Below are positions 9,088-16,674 of a stretch of DNA of 44,144 bases, piece after piece; the stretch's first letter is position 1; each line of letters starts with the position of its first letter. The notes below the pieces were generated by a model. That model made no database searches, was not told the origin of the DNA, and saw only the letters and a list, made by a program, of their open reading frames with translations. Where the stretch lies: contig JAEOTV010000115.1 in assembly GCA_016839635.1 (NCBI GenBank), forward strand, positions 1-44,144, given 5' to 3'. This stretch comes from Promethearchaeota archaeon. Lineage in GTDB: Archaea > Asgardarchaeota > Lokiarchaeia > Sigynarchaeales > SOKP01. The position numbers were made by a program, and so were the translations under genes.

Positions 9088-10290
9088 TTAATTTTCTCCT
9101 AAATCGTGTAATACTAATCCCGAGAGGACTTTGGGATCGAACCAAGTTGATTTTGGAGGGAGTACTCCCCCTTCATCTCCGATAAATTCAATATCTTTGA
9201 TATCTACTGGATATAAATTAACGAATAAATCATTTCCTTTATCTGTAACGTACTTTTCCATTTCTTTGGGATCTTGTGTACCTCCTACAAAGAATATATT
9301 CTCATCGGAACGAGGATCTTTAATATTTAATATAGGTTCTAAAATGTTATCTTGAAGAATGGCAACATCTAAGCTATCTCGTTTAGTTTTAAATTTTTTA
9401 CTTTTAACTAAGAGCTTATACCATTTACCTTTAAGACAAATAGCTAACTCATTTTTATTCTCTGGATTAAATGCATTCTTCATAACAATTACTTGAAAAT
9501 CACTTTCAATCCTTTTTAAAAATTCTTCTTCATTTAGAGGTAATTTTCTAATGATACGGTTATATGGTAAAATTCGAATTTGATCATCAGAGGCTACATA
9601 TGATAGAAGATATTGCCAAGGAACTTTAATATTTTCCTCTATTTTTGTATGTTTTAATTTTAATTTACGGTATTCTGCTGCACTAGCTGCTCTGTGATGA
9701 CCATCAGCAATGTAAATCTTTTCATTTCTGAATAACTCTATTAATTTTTGGATTATTTTGGGATTAGTTTCTTGCCATAAAAGATGGCGATAACCATATT
9801 TCTTGAAATCAAATTTTGGATCTTTCTTTTTGATTGTTTCAATTAATGCCTTAATTTTTTTATTAGCTTGAAAAACGGTCCAAACTAAACCAGCTGCAAC
9901 GTTTGATGAAACTATATGATTAGTACGGTCTTTAAGTGGCTTTTCCCTAGTATATTCATGTTTCACTATAATCCCATCTTCATAATCCTGAAGAGCAACC
10001 CCCATTATTAACCCTTGATGACTAAATTCTGCTGATTCTTGGCGATATAGAAATACGCTAGGGGATTCTTCTCGTTTTATAATATTTTTCTCTTTAAAGC
10101 TATCGTATGCTTTTGCAGCATTCTGATAAATCTCATCCCCATCCCCTTCTGGTAAAATCAGGTGGATTAGTGATTTAGGATTTTTCTTTAACTCTTGTTC
10201 TTCCTCTTTACTAATAATATCATATGGATTAGTACAGAATTCTTCTGGATTAACCGGAATATATGGTTTTAGAGGAGTTATCAATACCAT
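9088..10290 (-). CDS. DUF1015 family protein (COG4198)
   Basis: A 400-residue DUF1015 protein. It begins with the family-typical PLKPYIPVNPEEF, contains an RQESAEFSHQGLI stretch, and has the signature YIADGHHRAASAAEYR near residue 200, whose GHHR is the likely active or phosphate-binding site. The family often sits beside serA and serine aminotransferase genes. A kinase-like or serine-related role has been suggested from context; the biochemical function is not established to my knowledge. It is transcribed toward serA with only 13 bases between the stop codons. Confidence 0.88.
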   Translation of the reverse strand: MVLITPLKPYIPVNPEEFCTNPYDIISKEEEQELKKNPKSLIHLILPEGDGDEIYQNAAKAYDSFKEKNIIKREESPSVFLYRQESAEFSHQGLIMGVALQDYEDGIIVKHEYTREKPLKDRTNHIVSSNVAAGLVWTVFQANKKIKALIETIKKKDPKFDFKKYGYRHLLWQETNPKIIQKLIELFRNEKIYIADGHHRAASAAEYRKLKLKHTKIEENIKVPWQYLLSYVASDDQIRILPYNRIIRKLPLNEEEFLKRIESDFQVIVMKNAFNPENKNELAICLKGKWYKLLVKSKKFKTKRDSLDVAILQDNILEPILNIKDPRSDENIFFVGGTQDPKEMEKYVTDKGNDLFVNLYPVDIKDIEFIGDEGGVLPPKSTWFDPKVLSGLVLHDLGEN

Positions 10291-10511
10291 AATATTATTT
10301 AAAAGCTTTAGCGATATATATTAATTTCCATAATATTAAACATTATTAATCAAGAGATTCATCTATTAAAATTAGCATTTTATATCGAAAATTATTTAAA
10401 ACTAAGCTCTCTTAATAATTACAAGTCTTATTTAAAAAATTTAAAATATATTTTATCTATATAAAGATCATAAAACATCTAATTTGAATTATTATTTGGA
10501 GTAATTTAACA

Positions 10512-11516
10512 ATGCCTAAAGATTTAAGAAAAACATTGGATAGTATTGAATCCAGTGAAAAAGAAATGGCTAATATACAAGCAAAAGTCGATAAATTAAC
10601 TGCTTTGGTACAACGCCAAAAACGTATTATTAGCGAACAGGAGGGGATAGTTGAAGAGCAAAAAACAAAACTTTCAAAAATGACAGATATCCCTGAAGAT
10701 ATACTTGAATTAAAAGAATTGATTGGAGAACAACGTATCATAATTAACGAAAGAGAGCTTGAATTAGAATATGCCAGAGGTGAGGTTGCTCAATCTCAAA
10801 AGGAATTAGAATTAATTAAAAAACAAATAGTCCCCAGTCAAACTAAATTAGAAGAAGCTTATGAAACAATGGGTAATTTGAGAGCGGAGTTGGCTGAAAA
10901 GAATTCTGAGTTGATATTAAAAAATGAAGCAACTAAAAGCTTAGAAAATAAAATACAAGAATTAGAAGCATTTACTGATAAATTTAAAGAAGAACAAGTT
11001 AAAATGATCCAAGAATTGGAAGATAAATATAGAAAAGAAACAATGGAATTAAAAGATAAAATAAATAAACTGGATACATTCTTAATGGACAGTCAGTTAA
11101 CTTCTACTGAAAAATCTTCTGAAGCCAAAGATTTTGCCTCCCGATTTGAAAGTATGAGATCAAAATATGATGAATTAATCGCCAAAGTTGGAGAACTAGG
11201 TGATAAAAATAGAGAAGCAGATAGAGAAGTTGAACGATTAAATAAAAGTCTTAATGAATTAAAAACTCTCCAGAAAGATAATATAGATAAAATAAATTAT
11301 TATGATAAATTAAAGCCTATAATGGAAAAAGAACCTCTTTTTAAGACTTTCTTAATTATAGAAGAAGTGGGTGGAATTACACTAGATGATCTTAAAAATG
11401 CTCTTGGTATTCCCATTGTTACTGTGAAAAAGAATATTCAAACTCTTGAAGGAATAGGACTTGTAGAAACGGATGATAGGGATAAAATTGTTGTAAAAAG
11501 CTTTGAAGGAATCTAA
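10512..11516 (+). CDS. Long coiled-coil protein with C-terminal winged-helix domain
   Basis: A 334-residue protein. Residues 1 to about 265 are almost continuous heptad-rich charged helix (K/E/Q/L, e.g. IQAKVDKLTALVQRQKRII), with a Pro break near residue 60. Residues about 275-334 look like a winged helix: FKTFLIIEEVGGITLDDLKNAL, then a recognition-like helix IPIVTVKKNIQTLEGIGL and a wing ETDDRDKIVVK. A GGAG ribosome-binding site (10498-10501) precedes the ATG. A DNA-bound structural or chromosome-organisation role is possible, but no specific family is recognised. Confidence 0.75.
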   Translation: MPKDLRKTLDSIESSEKEMANIQAKVDKLTALVQRQKRIISEQEGIVEEQKTKLSKMTDIPEDILELKELIGEQRIIINERELELEYARGEVAQSQKELELIKKQIVPSQTKLEEAYETMGNLRAELAEKNSELILKNEATKSLENKIQELEAFTDKFKEEQVKMIQELEDKYRKETMELKDKINKLDTFLMDSQLTSTEKSSEAKDFASRFESMRSKYDELIAKVGELGDKNREADREVERLNKSLNELKTLQKDNIDKINYYDKLKPIMEKEPLFKTFLIIEEVGGITLDDLKNALGIPIVTVKKNIQTLEGIGLVETDDRDKIVVKSFEGI

Positions 11517-11614
11517 ATCCCTTTAAATTTGTTTTTAAGCTCTAATTCATGAGTTAGTAACTTAATGAACCTATAATTATTGAATTATAAGTTAAATATC
11601 GATAGAAAAAAGCT

Positions 11615-11992
11615 TTAGATCTTTGCTAATTGATCATATAACCTAGGCAATACCTCTTTAAATGTCCCATCTGGTATTTTTTCAAGGATCTCAGCTGCAA
11701 TTGTCTTTAATATCTCCCGATATTTACCAGGTTTTTCATCTCGACGAAGTAGAAGGGCGACTACATAATTTTCAACTGAAATGAAATCTTGTCCAACTCC
11801 AGAGAAAAAGGAAACTACTTTATTATTCTTTAACGCAATGCTTGCGAAGCCAGGTTTAAGAGATTGATAACGATGGCTTGAATAAACTTGCGTGAGTAAA
11901 TTATTAGTTATTTTTAAAGTATCCGGATAGAAACCTTCATTAATTGGGCCAATTTCGTTGTCCCAGCGAATTACTAGAATACCCACAGGCAT
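11615..11992 (-). CDS. Longin/roadblock-like small protein
   Basis: A 125-residue alpha/beta protein. The N-terminal strands MPVGILVIRWDNEIGP are followed by a loop, then strands FASIALKNNKVVSFFSG and YVVALLLRRDE, then two C-terminal helices (PGKYREILKTIAAEILEKI). The strand-turn-strand opening with IGP is characteristic of longin-type domains, which in eukaryotes sit in trafficking and TORC1-signalling complexes and are abundant in Asgards. No small GTPase is in the window. Assignment is by pattern only; a roadblock fold is the alternative. Confidence 0.55.
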   Translation of the reverse strand: MPVGILVIRWDNEIGPINEGFYPDTLKITNNLLTQVYSSHRYQSLKPGFASIALKNNKVVSFFSGVGQDFISVENYVVALLLRRDEKPGKYREILKTIAAEILEKIPDGTFKEVLPRLYDQLAKI

Positions 11993-12236
11993 GATATTAT
12001 ACCTTTCGATTTACCTATTCTATGATAAATGTGAAAAATTATTTGTAGACTTGATAGAATAATACTTATGTTATTAATTTAATATCTTACTTTTATTTAT
12101 TTCTTTTTATTTTTATGTATATCTTATCTGACCATTAATACAAATTTAATCCTAAATGCTATTATCTCTAAGAAAAAATTTAAATTGAAATTATAACTTT
12201 GATTTATTGTCACCCTTAAAAGCTTAGAATTATTGC

Positions 12237-12244
12237 TTTTAAAA
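12237..12244 (+). promoter_or_regulatory. TATA box of tRNA-Leu
   Basis: TTTTAAAA centred about 27 bases before the first tRNA base (12267), the normal archaeal TATA-to-start distance. Confidence 0.5.
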
Positions 12245-12290
12245 TGTAATATCTTGCTTTTTTAATGGAGGGATTACCGAGCATGGTCAA

Positions 12291-12323
12291 TCGCCATTTT
12301 ACACCAAAATGGGTCAAGACTAT
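12291..12323 (+). other. Predicted 33-nt D-loop tRNA intron
   Basis: Removing these bases joins GGTCAA to AGGT and restores a standard leucine D loop. CGCC (12292-12295) could pair with GGTG (12325-12328), a 4-bp helix in the place expected for a bulge-helix-bulge centre; no good outer exon helix is seen. The insert also holds a 7-bp hairpin, CCATTTT (12294-12300) with AAAATGG (12306-12312), which competes with that helix. Boundaries are inferred and could shift by a base or two. Confidence 0.6.
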
Positions 12324-12370
12324 AGGTGCTGGACTTAAGATCCAGTGGCAAAGGCCTTCGAGGGTTCGAA

Positions 12371-12400
12371 ACGTGTAAGGATTTACTAAACACGAAAAAA
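12371..12400 (+). other. Predicted 30-nt T-loop tRNA intron
   Basis: The insertion falls after TTCGAA and before T, about position 59/60. It contains a 5-bp hairpin, CGTGT (12372-12376) with ACACG (12390-12394), and ends in an A-run that makes the exact boundary ambiguous. I could not draw a canonical bulge-helix-bulge here, so it would be a relaxed substrate. Confidence 0.6.
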
Positions 12401-12507
12401 TCCCTCTCCCTCCACACCTTATACATTTCAATAAAATTTAGTGCAAATACTTGCATTTTAAAACAAAAAATAAAAAAATAGATTAAATTTTAAAATTTCT
12501 ATGTTAA

Positions 12508-12822
12508 TTAATCTTCTAGTTGTTTTTTCAATTTCATGATTAGGGGAATCATTTTTGTAACATCCACAGCCGGAGTAGTTCTCATAATCTTGAGATAGCC
12601 TGGTTTGGCAAGTCTCCACATGTTTGAATCTCTTGCTAATTGTTCTTCACTATCAGCTTCTAATATGGTAATTCCCCAAAAATCTGAGGTACTCATATAA
12701 AAACCTATTTGTTTAATACCCTCAGCAGGGAATAACTTTTTACTCATAAGTTTTTGAGCAATTTCGGCCAATTCTGCTGGATCGAAATCTTGATTTAGTT
12801 CCCAATATACTAAAAAGAGCAT
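12508..12822 (-). CDS. DUF3303-like dimeric alpha/beta-barrel protein
   Basis: A small protein opening MLFLVYWELN, typical of DUF3303-type ferredoxin-like proteins, with later strand IKQIGFYMSTSDFWGITILEADS and a C-terminal helical part. I place the start at ATG 12822, not the in-frame GTG at 12834, because AAGGTGG (minus strand, 12831-12837) lies eight bases before that ATG and overlaps the GTG. The length of 104 residues suits the family. Function unknown; a stress-responsive or small-molecule-binding role is possible. A 24-bp dyad sits upstream in its promoter. Confidence 0.72.
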   Translation of the reverse strand: MLFLVYWELNQDFDPAELAEIAQKLMSKKLFPAEGIKQIGFYMSTSDFWGITILEADSEEQLARDSNMWRLAKPGYLKIMRTTPAVDVTKMIPLIMKLKKQLED

Positions 12823-12862
12823 ATAATTTACCACCTTAATAAATTTTATTTTGGATTCGCAA

Positions 12863-12886
12863 ATGTATAGAATTCTATCTATACAT
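12863..12886. promoter_or_regulatory. Perfect 9-bp inverted repeat, operator-like
   Basis: ATGTATAGA (12863-12871) and TCTATACAT (12878-12886), separated by six bases, lie 41-64 bases upstream of the DUF3303-like start. Two-fold symmetry and promoter position suggest a binding site for a dimeric regulator. No T-run follows, so a terminator is less likely. Confidence 0.45.
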
Positions 12887-12994
12887 TAATGTTCATTAAA
12901 TCTTCATTCATATTTAATAATTTCTTCCTTAATGAGATTTAATGAGCAAAATTATAAATAAAAAAGGGACTATTCAATATACATAGAAATCACA

Positions 12995-12999
12995 GTGAT
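12995..12999 (+). promoter_or_regulatory. GTGAT ribosome-binding site before an ACG start
   Basis: GTGAT followed by five bases and then ACG at 13005, in frame with the longin-like coding region. Same spacing as serA (8132) and the genes at 24841 and 33036. Confidence 0.55.
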
Positions 13000-13004
13000 G
13001 GGGA

Positions 13005-13709
13005 ACGATTACTATTTCAGAGTATCTTTCTTTAGCATTATCAATTGAATATATAATTATAACTCATAGAGAATCGAGGGAGATTATTTATTATAAAACA
13101 GCTGGTGATTTCGATCTCGATATACTTGATATGTTTCGTAGTTCAGTTCAATATGAGATATTAGATTTACCTTCAGAGGAAGGTGAAATTGAACAAGCTA
13201 CTCTCGAAGGGAAATATTTAATAACAAGAGCAGGAAAATTAGTATGGATTACTTTGATCCTTAAGTATAAACCTATTCGATTTACAAGAGAAGTGTTAAA
13301 ATTTTTCTGTAAATTATTCGAAAATCAATATGAGAGAGAAATACAAGAGTTATATACTAAATTCGAAGGAGATATCTCAGTGTTTCGAAAGGATCCTTAC
13401 TCAAGACAAAGTTTAAATAAAGAATTGGAGGATATATTTCATTTATACCTTATTTTACCTTTCAAAATAGGCTCAACAAGAGGAAAAAAATTATCTTCTA
13501 AAGCAAAAAAGATTTTTCAATTTGCTAAAGTCCTTGCTCATAAGGAAAAAGGTCTAATTTTATTAGATAAGCTATTTACTGAAGCTAGTAAATCTTTCAA
13601 ATTAAATAATGAAGAAATTGCTGAATTAATTTATGCTTTAATAGAAAGTGAAGCTCTTCAAACAGTTGCTCAAGAGGAATCAAAAAAGAGATTTCCCATC
13701 CACTTTTGA
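13005..13709 (+). CDS. Longin-like domain protein with probable ACG start
   Basis: The first ATG in frame (13131) would begin inside the domain. The frame is open back to a stop at 12996 and encodes strands EYIIITHRESREIIYY and a helix DLDILDMFRSSV, the usual first half of a longin/roadblock-type domain. No ATG, GTG or TTG occurs between. I place the start at ACG 13005 (ATT 13008 is the alternative) because GTGAT lies five bases upstream. The protein is about 234 residues. Residues 1-110 are longin-like, with further strands EGKYLITRAGKLVWITLIL; the rest is helical. After the stop, an overlapping +1 frame continues in a protein-like way to 13785. Alternatively one extra G in the GGGG run at 13000-13003 hides an ATG start at 12998. 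Confidence 0.6.
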   Translation, partial: TITISEYLSLALSIEYIIITHRESREIIYYKTAGDFDLDILDMFRSSVQYEILDLPSEEGEIEQATLEGKYLITRAGKLVWITLILKYKPIRFTREVLKFFCKLFENQYEREIQELYTKFEGDISVFRKDPYSRQSLNKELEDIFHLYLILPFKIGSTRGKKLSSKAKKIFQFAKVLAHKEKGLILLDKLFTEASKSFKLNNEEIAELIYALIESEALQTVAQEESKKRFPIHF

Positions 13710-13848
13710 AAGTTTTAAGGCTTATGATTATATTAAGAGAACTGTAAAAACTAATTTTTTAGCTACTTTAGAAAAAAGAATTTAAACTAAGCATACAATA
13801 TTTTTACTAATCAAATTCAATTTAACTTAAAAATAAGGAGTAAATCAA

Positions 13849-15141
13849 TTGAAATTAACTGAAATTATTGGTCTTGAAGTGAAACATGCTAAACTTTTAG
13901 AGAAAGAAGGAATATCAAGTACTGAAGAGCTAATTCCACTTACATATAATCAAGTTAGTAAACTCGCAAGGAAAATTGGTGTTGCAGTTAAAACTCTCGA
14001 TACTTGGCAAGAACATGCTGAATTAATGCAGATTCAAGGTGTAGGCCCTGAAATGGCTAATGCATTAAACCTTATCGGAATTGATTCCGTGAAGGAATTT
14101 GCCTATAGAAGCCCAAAAAGTACCTTAGAAAAACTAAAACAATTAAAAAAAGAAAATTCTAAATCTATGGCAAAAATTCCTGGCCAAAAGGATATTGAAA
14201 CATGGATTAATGCTGCCAAAGATCTTTCAGGAGCTCCAGAGAAAAAACCAGCAAAAAAACCGGTGAAGAAACCAGTGAAAAAAGATGAACCTAAACCATC
14301 ACCTATACCAAAAATTGATTATATACCTATCGAAAAATTTGAGGGAGATTATGGAGAATATGGCGCAGATTATTGGAATAATAAATGGGAAACTGCTCCA
14401 ATTATATACACTGGCAGAGCATTAAGAGCAGAATCATATAAGAAACAAATAGATGTAGATGTCAAAGCTTTTATTAAAAAAAATGACGCAATTCTATGGC
14501 ATGTTATAACACAGGTAGGATTACGTAAAGAAACACCTAATGAAACTGCTTTAGCAATACAAAATTTCGTTTGCAATTTTCTGAAATATAAGTATGATGA
14601 TTTAACAGCAGAAGTACCTGAGTTTTGGCTCTTTCCATTTGAGAGTATTCAATCAGAGATTGGGGATTGCGAGGATGGTGCCATATTAATTGCATCATTA
14701 TTGATAAACGCAGGGATCCCTAGTTGGCGTGTAAAAGTTACAGCCGCAGAAGTTATTGCAGATCCTATATTTGCTCCATCAGATACTGAAGTTGGAGGGC
14801 ACTCTTATTGTTTATATCTTGCAGATCGCCCTGATTCCGATAGAAAATTAGAATGGGTCATACTTGACTGGTGCTACCTTCAAGACCCAGAAATCCCAAT
14901 TGAAAAAAAACCTCTTGCTCGAGAGGGTGGAACAGAGGGGGCTTACAAAGACGTTCTCTTTACATTCAATGATGAAGATTCATGGGCCCAAACAGCTTTA
15001 GAAGTGAAACTAGCAAGAATAAGCAATAATAGAACTACCTCTAAAGATGAAATAATGGCACCATTAGAGGATATCTTAAAGCATTTAGCTAGCGAGGAAT
15101 TATTTAAGGTTTTTAGAAAGTTTGGTATTTATATTGAATAA
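13849..15141 (+). CDS. Helix-hairpin-helix / transglutaminase-like cysteine protease fusion
   Basis: A 430-residue protein starting at TTG, with GGAG eight bases upstream. Residues 1-100 contain two DUF4332-like helix-hairpin-helix repeats (IIGLEVKHAKLLEKEGI; IQGVGPEMANALNLIGI). Residues 125-145 are a Lys/Pro linker (KKPAKKPVKKPVKK). Residues about 210-370 are a transglutaminase-like fold with a complete triad: Cys274 in IGDCEDGA, His318 in GGHSYC and Asp340 in ILDWCY. The helix-hairpin-helix part suggests nucleic acid or protein binding; the catalytic part could hydrolyse or crosslink peptides. No signal peptide is seen, so it is probably cytosolic. Confidence 0.78.
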   Translation: MKLTEIIGLEVKHAKLLEKEGISSTEELIPLTYNQVSKLARKIGVAVKTLDTWQEHAELMQIQGVGPEMANALNLIGIDSVKEFAYRSPKSTLEKLKQLKKENSKSMAKIPGQKDIETWINAAKDLSGAPEKKPAKKPVKKPVKKDEPKPSPIPKIDYIPIEKFEGDYGEYGADYWNNKWETAPIIYTGRALRAESYKKQIDVDVKAFIKKNDAILWHVITQVGLRKETPNETALAIQNFVCNFLKYKYDDLTAEVPEFWLFPFESIQSEIGDCEDGAILIASLLINAGIPSWRVKVTAAEVIADPIFAPSDTEVGGHSYCLYLADRPDSDRKLEWVILDWCYLQDPEIPIEKKPLAREGGTEGAYKDVLFTFNDEDSWAQTALEVKLARISNNRTTSKDEIMAPLEDILKHLASEELFKVFRKFGIYIE

Positions 15142-15165
15142 TTTTAATTGAAAATTATTTTTTTT

Positions 15166-15792
15166 TTACTCATTTTCTTTTTCAAGGAATAAAGATTCTC
15201 CACATTGTGGGCAGTATGCTACTTCTCGACCAATTTCAACTCCACAATTATTACACATTGTTTTAAACTCAAGTGTTGGAGGAATATTATGCATCACATT
15301 TTTGAGGGTTTCATTAAGAGCTTTTTGTATTTCAAAAATTCTATGGCTCTGTTCTTTGCGAGGAAATGAGCGAATAAAAATTGAGGAGAGCTCTACTAAA
15401 AAATTCTCCACAAACTTAAGTTGATCATAATAATTTTTATTCACTTTATATTTTAATAGAGTCTCTCCTGCTTCAGTTAAAGAATAAACTTTTTTAATTG
15501 GCCCTATTGGACTCTTTACTTTTTGTGCTTTTAAAAAACCGTCTTTTTCTAATTTTCTCAAAATTGGATATATTGTACCAGATTGTGTTTCCCATGTACC
15601 TGCAAAACTTCTATTCAAATTTTTTATCAAATCATAACCTGAAAGCTGTTTGCTATTGAATATTGTCTCAATTATAGTGAATTCAAGTGGAGTAAGTTTA
15701 CTTTTACGGAGGCTATTGAAAATTTCCTCTTTAATAGTAGAACTTAATTCTTCAATGTCATCTTCGAGATCCAAAAATTTTCCTAACCACAT
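15166..15792 (-). CDS. PadR-family regulator with C-terminal zinc ribbon
   Basis: A 208-residue protein. Residues about 35-115 are a PadR winged helix (EFTIIETIFNSKQLSGYDLIKNL ending in SLTEAGETLL, with the family GTIYPILRKLEKDG). A helical dimerisation region follows. The C-terminus carries C180-x2-C183 and C194-x2-C197 (CNNCG, CPQCG), a zinc ribbon not usual in PadR. It lies seven bases downstream of a membrane-protein gene on the same strand, the classic arrangement in which a PadR protein controls its neighbour. Confidence 0.88.
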   Translation of the reverse strand: MWLGKFLDLEDDIEELSSTIKEEIFNSLRKSKLTPLEFTIIETIFNSKQLSGYDLIKNLNRSFAGTWETQSGTIYPILRKLEKDGFLKAQKVKSPIGPIKKVYSLTEAGETLLKYKVNKNYYDQLKFVENFLVELSSIFIRSFPRKEQSHRIFEIQKALNETLKNVMHNIPPTLEFKTMCNNCGVEIGREVAYCPQCGESLFLEKENE

Positions 15793-15799
15793 TTTAAAT

Positions 15800-16318
15800 T
15801 TATCCTGAGTTATTTTTACGTGATTTTTTTCTCATTTTTTCTAATTCTTTTTCAATTGCACGTTCTTTTCTTGATTTAAACTTCCCGCTTTTTTCCGCTT
15901 TTCCACTAAGATATTGTATATAGAATAATATGTGTAAAATAACAGCTGCACCCCAAAAAATTGCAGGGAAAATAACCCAATAATAAGCTGAAAGTGTTGT
16001 AATATTAATGATAAATAAGAAAAGCATGACAAAAATATATGATGTCATATGATATATCACTCCGCGTTTAGCCATTGGATAAACTCCTCTAGCATATAAA
16101 ATATATGCCAAGGCGTGCATAGTAAGACCTATTAACCATGAAAAAAGGGGGAAAAAAAACCAATAAATTCCTGGTGTAGAGAAAAGATTCACGATAACAA
16201 GCAAGATATTAATTAAGATAAAAATGTATGCATGGATCTTCACAGAAAACCTGAAACTTACTTTCTGTGCTGCTATTTTTCTTAGACTATCTTCTGAAAA
16301 TGCATTATTTTCATTCAT
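15800..16318 (-). CDS. Membrane protein with duplicated 2TM domain
   Basis: A 172-residue protein with four transmembrane segments in two similar hairpins (about 25-47 and 51-73; about 88-110 and 114-136). Each hairpin resembles the 2TM domain (PF13239-like) with the pattern F(S/T)xxxYxFxxxxxxxIxN and a following W-F-P turn (GIYWFFFPLFSW; AYYWVIFPAIFW). The C-terminal 35 residues are strongly basic and cytosolic. First gene of a two-gene unit with the PadR regulator. Confidence 0.75.
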   Translation of the reverse strand: MNENNAFSEDSLRKIAAQKVSFRFSVKIHAYIFILINILLVIVNLFSTPGIYWFFFPLFSWLIGLTMHALAYILYARGVYPMAKRGVIYHMTSYIFVMLFLFIINITTLSAYYWVIFPAIFWGAAVILHILFYIQYLSGKAEKSGKFKSRKERAIEKELEKMRKKSRKNNSG

Positions 16319-16674
16319 AATTATTTCAATATTTGGGAAATCTAAAGTTTAATGGCTATACTTCTCTAAAATAATTTCCACTATATAAAGTTTTGTTGAT
16401 TCTACATAGTGTTTTTTATACAAATTAGTGGAATTACCTTGAAATCTTTAAAATTGAAACTATAGAAATTTGATGATATCATATTTTTCATGATAGATAT
16501 ACATTTAATTCCAATGTTTTACAATATCATCGAAATCGGCCATATCTTTATAATAATACTTATTATATTCGGAATAATAAAAAATAACAAGATGATTAAG
16601 AGTAGCAAAAAGTATAAATATCAATTTATGTAAAATATATAAATTCTGCCCCAAATTATTCCAACAATTTAAGT
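16319..16674. other. 356-base intergenic region between divergent genes
   Basis: It separates the divergent 2TM-protein and PAP2 genes. It holds two TATA-like elements for the PAP2 gene (GTATAAATA 16612-16620; TATATAAA 16636-16643). A weak minus-strand frame ending at 16505 (C-terminus KDMADFDDIVKHWN) reads somewhat protein-like but has no supporting start or ribosome-binding site. It could be a gene remnant. I see no RNA gene or repeat. Confidence 0.5.

Larger units (their letters stand above)
12267..12414 (+). tRNA. tRNA-Leu(UAA) interrupted by two insertions
   Basis: The acceptor stem GGAGGGA (12267-12273) pairs perfectly with TCCCTCC (12407-12413), with A73 at 12414 and no encoded CCA. 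The D stem is ACC (12276-12278) with GGT (12325-12327). The anticodon stem CTGGA/TCCAG (12329-12333, 12341-12345) encloses loop CTTAAGA, giving anticodon UAA. A class II variable arm follows (12346-12359). The T stem is GAGGG (12360-12364) with CCCTC (12402-12406). The D loop is 46 nt and the T loop 37 nt, so about 33 nt and 30 nt must be removed. Excising 12291-12323 and 12371-12400 gives an 85-nt tRNA with D loop GAGCATGGTCAAA and T loop TTCGAAT, both consensus for archaeal tRNA-Leu. Confidence 0.88.

Noticed and set aside
12216..12456. Minus-strand frames across the tRNA-Leu region
   Set aside because: They are antisense to a tRNA with fully paired stems; their cysteine-rich start is simply the reverse of tRNA sequence.
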